A stretch of 64,000 nucleotides of DNA from Campanula takesimana (taxonomy: Eukaryota; Streptophyta; Magnoliopsida; Asterales; Campanulaceae), in contig JAOWBW010000131.1 of assembly GCA_026119855.1 (NCBI GenBank), forward strand, positions 372,001 to 436,000, written 5' to 3'. Below are positions 11,094 to 21,971 of the stretch, piece by piece. The first letter of the stretch is position 1. Each line of letters starts with the position of its first letter. The position numbers and the translations under genes are program-made. Below the pieces are notes generated by a model, which was not told where the DNA came from, searched no databases, and saw only the letters and a program-made list of their open reading frames with translations.

Positions 11094-12796
11094 CATAGGC
11101 ACTCAGTTGAAAGATATGTTTCAAGAGCAAGCAAGGCAAGAAAGGTTCGATACCATGGCTACTCTGACCTCATGCAAGATAAGTGAAGGACAATCGGTGG
11201 GTCCTTATTTTTTGATGATGATGGCCCACTTTGAGCATCTTGAGAGGCTTGGCTATCCCATCCATGTTGAGTTGGCGACTGATTTGATTTTGAACCATTA
11301 CCTAAAAGCTATAATCAGTTCGTCATGAACTATAATATGGATGGTATGACTAAATCTCTGTCTGAGTTGCATGGGATGCTAAAGACAGCAGAAAAGAAAA
11401 TTATTAAGGAAGCCTCTCTTGTGCTCGTGGTTTCAAAAAAAGGAAATGGATCTAAGGCCAAAGGAAAGGGAAAGGCAAAAGTTGTCAAACCCAAAATAAG
11501 CAAGGCAAATGTTGCCAATGCTGTGGTGGCTAAACCAAACTCCAAAAATGATGCAATCTGTTTCCACTGCAATGAGACTGGTCATTGGAAACGCAATTGC
11601 AAGGCTTACATGGAAGAAAAGAAGAAGAAGAAGAAGGGCAATGCGATTGCTTCTACTTCAGGTATCTATGTTATAGATATACTCCTTTCTACTTCTAGTT
11701 CCTGGGTATTAGATACCGGATGTGGATCTCACATTTGTCTAAATGTGCAGGCACTAAAGAATAGGAGGCTACTCAAAGATGGCGAAGTAGACCTACGCGT
11801 GGGGAATGGAGCAAGAGTTGCTGCATTAGCCGTAGGAACCTATGATGTCATTTTACCTAGTGGTTTAATTCTTGTTTTGAACAATTGTTACTACATTCCG
11901 GATTTGAGTAGAAATATTATTTCAATTTCTTGATTGGATAATGAAGGTTTTAAGTTTCTTATTGAGAATAAGATATTTTCTATTTATTTAAATGATATGC
12001 TTTATTGTATTGCAAATTCATTTAATGGCCTTTATGTCCTTGATGTTGAGAATGGAAATAATGATGATATCTATAATGTAAATAAGAAATCTAAACCTAA
12101 TGATGTAAATAACACTTATTTGTGGCATTGCCGTTTTGGACATATTAATGAGAAGCGTATCTCTAAACTCCATGTGGACGGACTTTTAGGCTCTAATGAT
12201 TTTGAATCATATGAGACTTGTGAGTCATGTTTACTTGGAAAAATGACTAAGATACCTTTTACTAAAAGTAGTGAAAGGGCTAGTGACTTATTGGGCTTAA
12301 TACATATCGATGTATGGGGACCATTAAGTAGCAATGCTAAGGGAGGATTTCAATACTTCATAACATTCACTGATGATCTTAGTAGATATGGCTATGTCTA
12401 CTTAATGAAGAACAAAAGTGAAGCGTTTGAGATCTTTAGAATATTTCAAAATGAAATTCAAAATAAACTTGTTAAAACTATTAAAGCACTCCGATCAGAT
12501 AGTGGTGGTGAATATTTAAGCCAAGAATTTGACGATCATCTTAAAGATTGTGGAATTTTTTTCACAATTAATTCCACCCGGAACACCACAATGGAATTGT
12601 GTGTCCGAGAGGAGAAATCAGACATTATTGGATATGGTCCGATCTATGATGAGTCAAGTTGATCTTCCATTATCCTTTTGGGGTTATGCATTAGAAACCG
12701 TTGCGTTCACACTAAATAACGTTCCAACTAATTCGGTTCCAAAGACTCCATATGAGATGTGGAATGAAAGAAAACCTAGTTTGTCTTTCATGAGAA
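11094..12796 (+). pseudogene. Copia-1 gag, protease and integrase (degenerate, 5' end cut by element B)
   Basis: Ty1/copia polyprotein remnant. In order: gag helix region (MFQEQARQERFDTM, about 11118-11160), gag zinc knuckle CFHCNETGHWKRNC (about 11560), aspartic protease site VLDTGCGSHIC (about 11707), integrase HHCC zinc finger (WHCRFGHI... CESC, about 12123-12230), and the integrase core with HIDVWGPL (about 12305) and LRSDSGGEY (about 12488). Damage: a frame change near 11300, an in-frame TGA at about 11931, and a frame change near 12575. The frame is then cut at 12796 by Helitron 1 and continues at 14552. It is not functional. Confidence 0.9.
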
Positions 12797-14551
12797 CTAG
12801 TGGTGAGCCCGTGCTTCGCACGGGGTGTTATCTTCTCGTTGAAAAATTATTTTATTATAAATATGATTTTTAAAATTATTAGTAAATTTAGTATGTTTAA
12901 TCATGATTAATCATATAATTGTTGAGAGTAACATTATTTCGTCATTATTTTATTATTTGAAATTATAATTGTGAAAATTGACCCCTGATTTTTCTTCTAT
13001 TATAGTTAACAAAATGTTGAAATTTTCAAGACTCATAGCTAAATAAAATTGTAGGAGAACGTTATAAAATAGAAGAAATACATCATAACATTCATATTAA
13101 TCAAATGAAAGACAATTACAACTTTATATCACAAAGCCATCTTATATGTATTTAAAGGCTACTTGGAACATCTCTCCAAGTCTAGGAATACTAAAACAAC
13201 TAAAGGATTACAACTTAAACGATATGATAAAATGATAAGTTTCTCAATTTCGGATGAATCTATCTCTATTACTATCTTTTGGTCAAACGGCCATAACTCT
13301 CTCTAGAAAAATCCAAATGAAGATCCGAAAAGAGATATAGAAAATATACTCAAATAACTATCTAAGATTATTTTTCTTATAATTTTTGAACATATGGATC
13401 AAGAGATACTTTCTGTTAAAGTTGAATGAATATCGGATGAATCTGTCCATATGACTATCTTCTGGTTAAACAGCCATAACTCCCTCTAAAAAAATCCAAA
13501 TAAATATCTGAAAAGAGTTGTAGAAAATAGACTCAAAAATATATCTAAGAATATTTTTTTTGTAATTTTTGAACATATGGATCAAGAGATACCTTCTGTT
13601 AAAGTTGACTGAATTTCGGATGAATCTGTCCATATGACTATCTTCTGGTTAAACAGCCATAACTCCATCTAAAAAAATCCAAATGAAGATCTGAAAAAAG
13701 CTGTAGAAAATAAACTCAAAGACATATCTAAAAATATTTTTCTTGTAATTTTGAATATATGGATTGAGAGATACCTTCTGTTAAAGTTGACTGATTTTAT
13801 TAAAACTGTCAAATATCTATTTGTTTCAAAGGTGTAAGCTTACATGTCCTCATAGTAGCTGCAAGAAACATAAACCTGCAACAAATATAAACATGATAAA
13901 ATTAGTGAAAGCTACCAATTTTCATCAACAAAATCAAATATCACACACATGAAAGTAGGGACTAAAATACATCAACAAAAACAAAGACAATTGCTCATAT
14001 TTATAATATCTCTTTGTCTTTTGGAATGACCAGGATGGAGATAATCAATAATCAATTGGATAGTGAAAGGCCAAAGCTTTGTAACTCCTATGACTGTTCT
14101 GTTTCGTATGCCACCACCACCATGTCTAAAACACCAGGTATTTGATACATAACACTTAAAGACCAGGTATATGGTACATATAACTATCTTCTAGAATAGG
14201 TATCTCTTAATACATAATTAATTATTAGATGACATGTATATGTTGTACCCATTTATATAAAGATTATGATGTATCATATTAATGAATAGTTATTAGTTTA
14301 TACCCATTCAGTTACTAATCATGTTACATACAGAGAATGATGCATGATGTTAATGAATAGTTATGAGTTTATACCCATTTGCATACCTCTTGTTATCTTC
14401 TTTAATGTAATTCTAGTCAGCCGAAGCACAAAAGTCATTGGAATTGCAATAGATTATTGACTTGGCAGCCTTAGATTCAAAATAAACCAAATCGCGTTTA
14501 CGTGGCAATCCCTCAGGTGTTTTCGCCTACTTTAAAATACTATAGTATAGA
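12797..14551 (-). mobile_element. Helitron 1, non-autonomous (1755 bp)
   Basis: On the minus strand it begins TCTATACTATAGTATTTTAA at 14551. It ends with a GC hairpin CCCGTGCGAAGCACGGG, eight bases, then CTAG at 12797. The flanking bases are A and T, as expected for Helitrons, which insert between A and T without target duplication. Removing it joins the copia-1 integrase frame exactly in phase (codons before 12796 and after 14552). No Rep/helicase frame is present, so it depends on an autonomous partner. It contains three copies of a 183-bp repeat (13251-13797). Confidence 0.93.
13251..13797 (-). repeat. Three tandem copies of a 183-bp unit inside Helitron 1
   Basis: Units start at 13251, 13434 and 13617 with CGGATGAATCT and each ends near CTGTTAAAGTTGA. 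The second and third are closer to each other than to the first. No coding frame spans them. Internal tandem repeats are common in non-autonomous Helitrons; their role is unknown. Confidence 0.85.
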
Positions 14552-16498
14552 TTTTGGGTTGTGAGGAATATGTCAAGAGACTTGTCTCTGACAAACTTGC
14601 ACTAAAGTCTGATAAATGTTTTTTTGTTGGTTATCCTAAGGAAACTAAAGGATATTACTTTTACAACCGCACGGACAACAAAGTCTTTATTGCTCGACAT
14701 GGTACCTTTCTAGAGAAAGATTTTCTCTCCAAAGGAATCAGTGGGAGTAAAATCAATCTCGAAAAAGTTCGAGAACCCAAAAATAACATTGAACCGATGG
14801 TGGAATCTGAACAAGTTTCATAAGGAGTTGTGGAACCCATTCAAGATACACAAGCTCATCGCAGATCTAGTAGGTTACGATCCGAACCCGAGAGATATGG
14901 ATTTCTTGTGACGTATAGTAATGAAGTATAAATCATTGAGAATGATGAACCTATTTCCTACCTAGAAGCGATGTCTTCTCCTGACGCGGATAAATGGCTT
15001 AGAGCTATGGAATCTGAAATCCAATCCATGTATGATAATCAAGTTTGGAACTTGATAGATGCACCCGAAGGTGTAAAAATCATAAGATGCAAATGGGTTT
15101 TAAAAAAGAAAACTGACATGGATGGAAAGGTGCATACTTATAAAGCTAGGCTTGTAGCGAAAGGTTATAGGCAGACTCATGGTATTGACTATGATGAAAC
15201 CTTTTCACCCGTAGCAATGATCAAGTCTATAAGAATTTTAATTGCCATAGCCGCATATTATGACTATGAGATATGGAAATGGATGTCAAAACAGCGTTCC
15301 TTAATAGGAACTTACTTGAGGATGTGTATATTACACAACCTGAAGGTTTTGTAAATCCAGAAAATTTTGATAAGGTATACAAGTTGCAGAAATCCATCTA
15401 TGGATTAAAGCAAGCCTCAAGGAGTTAGAATCTTCGATTTGATGAATCGGTCAAAGAGTTTGGCTTCATCAAGAACAAAGATAAACCTTGTGTATACAAG
15501 AAAATTAGTGGGGCATAGTACTATTTCTAGTGCTATATGTCGATGACATATTGATAATTGTAAACGATGTTCCTCCACTTCAGTCTGTAAAGACTTGGTT
15601 AGGAAAATGCTTTTCAATGAAAGATATGGGTGAAGCCGCATACATCCTTGGAATTAAGATCTATCATGATAGATCTAAAAGACTGATTGGTTTAAGTCAA
15701 AGTACATCCATTGACAAGGTTCTTAAAAGATTCTGTATGGAGAACTCTAAGAGAGGTAACCTTAACCGTGTTACATGGTAAAAGTTTAAGAAAGACTCAG
15801 TGTCCTAAGACAACTGATGAGCGAGAACACATGAATGGAATCCCATATGCTTCGAAAATTGGATCCATTATATATGCCATGATATATACTAGACCGGATG
15901 TCTCTTATGCTTTAAGCATAACGAGCACATACCAGTTAAGATGATTCTTAAGTATTTGAGAAGGACTAAAGACTCGTTCTTGATATATGGAGGTTTGGAA
16001 GATGATCTTGTTGTAAGGGGTTACACAGATGCAAGCTTCCAAACTGACAAGGATGACTATAGATCGCAATCTAGTTTTGTGTTTATGCTAAACGGTGGTG
16101 CTGTAAGCTGGAAGAGTTTTAAGCAAAGTACAGTAGATGATTCTACAACGGAAGTGAGTATTTAGCTGCATCTGATGCTGATAAAGAAGCTGTTTGGATC
16201 AAGAAATTCATAACTGAATTGGAGGTAGTTCCTAGCATTGCTAGTCCAATAGACCTTTATTTTGATAATAATGGTGCTATTGCTCAAGCAAAGGAACCAA
16301 GAGCACATCAAAGATCCAAACACATACTTAGGTGTTTTCATCTCATTCGAGAAATCGTAGAGAGGGAGGACGTAAAGATATGCAGAGTACCAACGGATGA
16401 TAACATAGCTGATCCGCTAACAAGGGGACTTCCTCAAGCTAAACATGATGGTCATACTAGGTCCATGTGTATTAGATACATTAGTGATTGGGCCTAGT
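14552..16498 (+). pseudogene. Copia-1 integrase C-terminus, reverse transcriptase and RNase H (degenerate)
   Basis: Continues the copia-1 polyprotein after Helitron 1. Visible parts: integrase C-terminal region (DKCFFVGYPKETKGYYFYN), reverse transcriptase start (WLRAMESEIQSM, about 14995; YKARLVAKGYRQTHGIDYDE, about 15139), the catalytic YVDD at about 15537, and RNase H (YTDASFQTDKDD, about 16024; VPTDDNIADPLTRGLP near 16390). Damage: TAA stops near 14821 and 14929, a frame change near 15285, a TAG near 15426, and further breaks near 15510, 15780 and 16160. The frame ends with a TAG just before the polypurine tract of the 3' LTR. Confidence 0.9.
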
Positions 16499-16511
16499 GA
16501 AAGTGAGAGAT

Positions 16512-18050
16512 TGTTGGTGTATATGCCCTAGGCATGCTATTAGCACGTTGTTTGACAATGTTTGTTATCACTTTTCATTTATATAAAGAAATGTTTTAGA
16601 TTATTATTTGTTACTACATGTTTTGTTATAATAATCTCCGTCCCTAGTACTTATGAAGAACTAGTATAAGTTTAATTCGATGATCATGTGATGATCATGC
16701 GTATGGGATACGAGTTAAACTTATGGGTATATGTTGGGGAACACATACTGGACATGACCCAAGTATGAGGTTTATGTCATGGTCATGATGTCATAATTAA
16801 ACCTCTAAATAGTTATATCATTGAATCCTTAGACTTGAGATTATTACAATCTTCCACATAGTGTAGATCATATTTGACATATTCAAACATTACTCTTAAC
16901 CAAGTAATTATAAAGAATATGATTGGCATGATCAAATATATGTAGGGAAGTGTAATAAGTTAAGATATAATTTCTCCCTCTTCATGAGAGATGTCAAGCT
17001 TAGGTCCCTCGATGAATAGTATTGATGAAATGCATGGCCGTGCTCAAATGAATTGATATGATTAATGTCATTTATATTATCAACTATTTGGAATTGAGAA
17101 AAGTATTGGGCATTGTAAGTTTACCATTGACCATGGGTTACGCTTAATGACATCATGGACAAAAGGATTATGATATGTTCTATGAAAGGATAATAAGCGA
17201 ACTTTGACAAAGTTGTATCAATTGGGTAATCATGATGGCTTGCTAGGGTCCGCTCATGATTTATGAGAACAAATGTGTTTGGACTCATTGCCAACTTGAT
17301 ATAATCCTATGGGGTCACACACAATAGAACGAATTGTTAAAAGGCAAAAAATGTTGATTTTTGGTCTGGCACAACCATGCCAGATAATTTGCACGACCAT
17401 GCCAGTTAACGAACACGACTGTGCCAATAATCATCAGCTGGGGATTGCTCAGTAGCACCAATTGGCACGATCGTGCTAGTTAACGAACACGACTGTGCCA
17501 ATAATCATCAGCTGGGGATTGCTCGGTCGTGCCACTTTGTGGGCACGACCGTGCCAAAGGTGCTTGGGCCGAAAATTCTCAGTTTAATTGTGGTGACGGG
17601 ATTTAGGTTTCCTAGGTACTTAAGGGTTAAGGAATAGGGACTATATAAGCATCTTTTCACCAGCCATTAAACATATGAAACCTAGTTGTTTGGAGAAAAT
17701 TTATTCTTGATCTAAGATTGAGAATCAAAGATCAAGAACCCCTAAATTCATATAGCCTATTTTGGATCTAGCAGTCCGGATCAAGAAGGAGTTCTTGATA
17801 TTCGTTTGCGTGTGGATATCCATAGAGGGTGATTGCTTAATCATCTTCTAGTGTGTGTTCCTGAGGATCTAGACTTGAAGAAAAACTTGAAGAAGATCAA
17901 ATCTTGAAGAACAAAGTTTCAAGATCCAAAATTTTTAAAGCTCCATAACAGTTAGTATACTAAATTCAAACCGGTATTAATTTAATCATCTTGAACGGAT
18001 CTAAGATTTTGGGTTTTATTCCGCTGCGCATGATTATGCAAAACCCAACA
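16512..18050 (+). mobile_element. 3' LTR of copia-1 (1539 bp)
   Basis: Runs from TGTTGGTGTATATGCC to CAAAACCCAACA (TGTTGG/CCAACA ends) and is preceded by the purine-rich AAAGTGAGAGA. A TATA-like GACTATATAAGCA lies at about 17639. Near 17405-17530 a 74-bp segment with a GGCACGNNCGTGCC-type palindrome is duplicated. The right flank is Harbinger transposase coding sequence, so copia-1 is inserted in that gene. The 5' LTR lies outside the window. Confidence 0.87.
17395..17556 (+). repeat. 74-bp tandem duplication with GGCACG/CGTGCC palindromes in the copia-1 LTR
   Basis: GTTAACGAACACGACTGTGC occurs at 17405 and 17479. The block contains the inverted-repeat variants GGCACGATCGTGC (17464-17476) and GGGCACGACCGTGCC (17541-17555). 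It lies about 100-250 bp upstream of the LTR TATA-like site, where enhancer repeats of retrotransposon LTRs are often found. A regulatory role is inference. Confidence 0.6.
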
Positions 18051-18457
18051 TCAATTTCTTTGTGAATCAACGTCTGTATAATATGGCGTATTATCTTGTT
18101 GACGGTATCTACCCTTCTTATCTGACTTTCGTCAAATCAGTTAGACTTCCTCAAAGTGAACAAGATAAGTTATTTGCAAAATATCAGGAGGATGTCAGAA
18201 GGATATAGAACGTGCATTTGGAGTGCTCCAAGCTCGATTTAAAATCATTCGAGAACCAGCTCGAATGTGGGACATAGACGACTTGGCTATCATCATAAGG
18301 TCATGTATCATATTACACAATATGATTGTTGAGGATGAACGAGATACGTATTCTCATAATTGGACTGACTATCATGAACAATCCGAGGCAAATGGGTCTA
18401 GTACACAGCAACCATTCTTGACTGAGGTACTACCTGCATTTGCAGATCATGTACGTG
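18051..18457 (+). pseudogene. PIF/Harbinger transposase fragment (DDE_Tnp_4), part 1
   Basis: C-terminal part of a Harbinger-type transposase nuclease. Visible: YNMAYYLVDGIYPSY (about 18088), the ERAFGVLQARF block that carries the third catalytic acidic residue (about 18208), and the helical tail IIIRSCIILHNMIVEDERD (about 18286). One base appears to be missing in the A run at 18199-18200, right before the catalytic Glu block; this creates a TAG. Upstream, the gene is cut by the copia-1 3' LTR at 18050. Downstream it is cut by element D at 18457, and the last 31 codons continue at 26808. It encoded transposition of a cut-and-paste DNA element and is now inactive. Confidence 0.88.
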
Positions 18458-19668
18458 TGTAGACACCCCTCCTTGGACCTCTCATGTCCCGATTGCATAC
18501 ACATTCTCTATCTTCCTCTCTTCTGTTATGTTTTGTTACTTTTCGTTAAGTTCTTGACTTACTCCGTTAGTCTTGGATTTGACTAAGTGACAAAGTCAAC
18601 CTTGAGTCTTTGTTTACTTTGTTTTTGTTGACTTTCGTGGTGTTCGTTAAGTTTCTAACTGATCTCGTTAGTTTTGGGACTTAACTGCATAACGGGGTTA
18701 ACTTTTGGGCTAAAATATGGATTTCCTGAAGGTGGGACGAGCGCGCCTTTGGCCTTCTTTGTGGGACGAGCGCGCCTCCCATAGAGGGGGTGGGACGTGC
18801 GCGCTTCCCACCTCCAGGATCCCAGATTTTGCCAAATTTCCCTCCTCTTATGATTTGTAACCCCCAAAGCCATTATGTCTTGGCTTGATCCGGGGAAGGG
18901 CCATCTTTGTGACCACAAACACTTCCCTAACACCTATAAATACCTCTTCATTCCACCATGGAAAAGGAGGAGGAATTCTTGAATCAAAAACACTTTAAAA
19001 CACATAAAATCCATTTTCAAAGGGTGGTCACTATAGACAATTTGGTTCTTCCCCATTCAAGCACAAGGTACAACTCTCACTTTGTCCTTCTAAACTCTTT
19101 TAATTCTCTTTGTCAAAACTCTTTACTTGTTTTCTTCATCTCTCACTTCTCTAATGAGTATGCAATCTCCATAAAAAGGGATACAACCAAAAGGCCACTT
19201 CACTATTGAAGTTTGGCCAAGGTTACATCCCAACATTCCAATCTCTATTTCAATCATTGATCATTTCTTAATGTAATGATTTAGCTATAATTCAACATGT
19301 AATTCTAAGCATAAATCAATAAATAAAAAAATTCTCTTTTTATTTCCCTTTTCTTTCCCTTGTAATCGTTAGCACATTTTCATATTAATAAATAGAAGGA
19401 CTTTTTAGCATTAGAACACCAATTGTAGCAAGACCCGCGTAAGCGGGGCGGAGTGGGTGTTTAAGTACTTCCCACTCCGTCACCTAACCCCCGAACCCTT
19501 CTCTTCCCGAATCTTTGGTTTCGTAACATTAAAAAATAGGCTATTTCTAGGTTTTTCTTATGTTCCTTTAAAAACATAGATGGCGACTCTACAAAATAAA
19601 ATCAATTAGACATCCTAGGATCCTTCCACCGCTCTAGCCAAGCCGTGGGCTCTCCCGGGGTATCTACA
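18458..19668 (+). mobile_element. 5' LTR of element D (1211 bp)
   Basis: TGTAGACACC...GGTATCTACA. A TATA-like CCTATAAATACCTC lies at about 18933. The U3 part contains three GCGCGC blocks spaced by CCTTTGGCC-like text, also found in the leader. It matches the C LTR and the D 3' LTR. Confidence 0.92.
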
Positions 19669-19669
19669 G

Positions 19670-19687
19670 TGGCGACTCCACTGGGGA
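19670..19687 (+). other. Primer-binding site of element D
   Basis: TGGCGACTCCACTGGGGA, one base after the LTR end. The C and A sites differ at one base. Confidence 0.8.
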
Positions 19688-20900
19688 TTTATTAGAGGGT
19701 TAAACTTGCGTTCTTAACTTTTGGTGTTCTTATTACCGTTTTCTGGGCATTCTGGTAAAAAGGGTGGGAAGCGCGCGCCTCTGGCCTTCTTGGCCTAAAG
19801 CGCGCGCGTCCGACCCCAATTACCAGAATCGCCCGCCTCCTTTCTTGTCCTTCAATTCCATGTTTCTGTGCTAACAATTACTGCAGGGGAAAGAATTTTT
19901 TATTTAGGGTCAAGGCAATCCCTTGAACCCACTGATTCGCAGGTACTGCCCGGAATCAGGCGCCTCTGCCCCTCTTTGTCTACCGCGCGCGCCTTCCGCA
20001 TAGGCCACCCAATGCGCGCGCTTCTGGGCGCATTCCCAGAACAGAACAGTGCACAGAAAACAGAACAGAGCAGAATGACAATGTGTGGGCACCGGGCCTG
20101 CACAGAACTTCTTTTATTTTCTGTTTGTTTTATCGGTCACACGGGTGATTCGAAAGTTGTAATTATGTGCTTATTTGTTTTTTTTTATTTATTTCTTTTG
20201 AAAGAAAAAAAAATGTTTTGTCACATGTTAGACCTCACACTACATGCACATATTCTTATCAATTGCTCACCATTGAGTCGCACAATGTTCAACCCCAAAC
20301 CCGTCGAGGCCCGTCCTAGAAAGTTTCAAGCTCCACCCGACCTTGACTCTTTCGAAGCGGTCAACCTCGGCCCGTGGCGTAGTTCAAGACTACATGCCGG
20401 GGGTGACCTTTAAGCCTCTCTTTAGCCGAGCACAAGCCACACAATCTAGTCTAGGGTCTAACACTCCGTGACTTAAGTCGGTTTTCATGTACCGAGATTT
20501 CCCTAAACTAATGTCTTCAAATCATACATGCCAATTTGTTGCAATGGACGAAATAAAACTCTGTCCCCAAAGGTGGCTATCTTGGACGAAAATAAAAAAT
20601 CCGTCCCCGCATGTATGATTTACTACATTAATTTAGTTAAATCCCGTCACATGTAGGTATCACAAGCGTGGTGGAATCCGATGAGTATATGGGACCGCGA
20701 GAAGGTCTATATACTAGTGTGACGATTCCACTATTTTTTCTAGAAACCCCAAAAGGGATCCATTCCCTTCGACTTATAAAAAAAAAGTCATTTTTCTCTA
20801 TGTGGTTGAGTCTTTTTCCTTGTTTGTGGGTTTAATCATATTACTCAAAAGGTGTTTGTGGGGCCAACCTAAGATCAACCGTGTTCTTCCAATAGGTCCA

Positions 20901-21539
20901 ATGGCTTCCAACGGCAACAACAACAACGGTGGAAATGATTTCGTGTCCAACGAAGGGTTACTCAACATAATGAAATCAATGGGGGAACAAATGGATAGGA
21001 TTGTCGAGGATGCCCGCCGTAAAGACAATTTGTGGCAAGCCCGTTTCGATATCGACAAGAGGATTCACAAAGAAGAGGTTTCCGAACTCAAGGCCCATCT
21101 TGATTATGAAAGAAGAATTCACGAGGAAGAGGTTTCCGGACTCAAAGCCCGTTTGCAAGAGCTCACCGACGGCAAAGCAAAGTTCAATGGTAAAACATGC
21201 TCAAGTGGCCTGACCCTCAAAAGCTACAAAGGTACCACCAACAACCGAGTTTTCACTCCTCTCCTAGGAGTAACCCAAGCCGAGGCATTTGAAACTTTGG
21301 TGGCAAGTGGGAAGGTCAAACCTTTGGAAGGGTACAAGCCGAAGGCGATAATGAAGAATCATGCACATAGTGAATGGTGCGGCTACCACAAGCATAGTGG
21401 CCATACTACCGAAGGGTGCTCCCTTCTCCGAAACATCATCCAAGATTTGATCGACAACGGCGAATTTACTGTGGGTGAAAAGCAACCGCTAGAGAATGGC
21501 AACATGCAAGAACCCATCAAGGAAAAAGCTTGGTTTTGA
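20901..21539 (+). CDS. Gag-like protein of element D (212 aa)
   Basis: Intact frame. I chose the ATG at 20901 (MASNGNNNNGGNDFV) because the element C copy starts there; the frame is open further upstream to 20802. Coiled-coil region with the repeated HEEEVSGLKARL-type block at residues about 45-90. The C-x2-H...GHTTEGC zinc-like motif lies near residues 160-176, then LLRNIIQDLIDNGEF. The likely role is coating and packaging element RNA. It is the only recognisable product of the element, so replication enzymes must come from a related autonomous element. A separate open stretch at 21697-22164 is lysine-rich around a poly-A run and is probably not a gene. Confidence 0.75.
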   Translation: MASNGNNNNGGNDFVSNEGLLNIMKSMGEQMDRIVEDARRKDNLWQARFDIDKRIHKEEVSELKAHLDYERRIHEEEVSGLKARLQELTDGKAKFNGKTCSSGLTLKSYKGTTNNRVFTPLLGVTQAEAFETLVASGKVKPLEGYKPKAIMKNHAHSEWCGYHKHSGHTTEGCSLLRNIIQDLIDNGEFTVGEKQPLENGNMQEPIKEKAWF

Positions 21540-21940
21540 AATGGGCCTTCAACAAGAGATCATGCCGCAAGGAGACTACAACGGCAAAGACGACGACAGC
21601 AATCTCCGTTTCTCTTTCTCTACCTAGTAGTAGGAATAAAAAAAAAAAAAAAAAGTCAAAGTCCTCTTTTGTGTGAATTAAGTTTTCTTCCTTCTCATGT
21701 CAATGTTTGAGTCGATCTTATCAAATAAAAGTCGTTCTTGTCCTCATACACAATTCCAAGTTGTTCAATTTAATTCTTGGCAAAATGATGAAAAGATGTC
21801 TAAACAAGTTTTAGAACGAAGGCCATCGCTTGAACGCCTAGGGGCTAAACATCGTGACGAAGGCAACGACATCAACAACAACGGCGAATCCAAGACATCA
21901 AGCATGGAGAAAAATCAAGCAAAGTTTTCAAAGGGGGATC

Positions 21941-21971
<31 letters not shown>

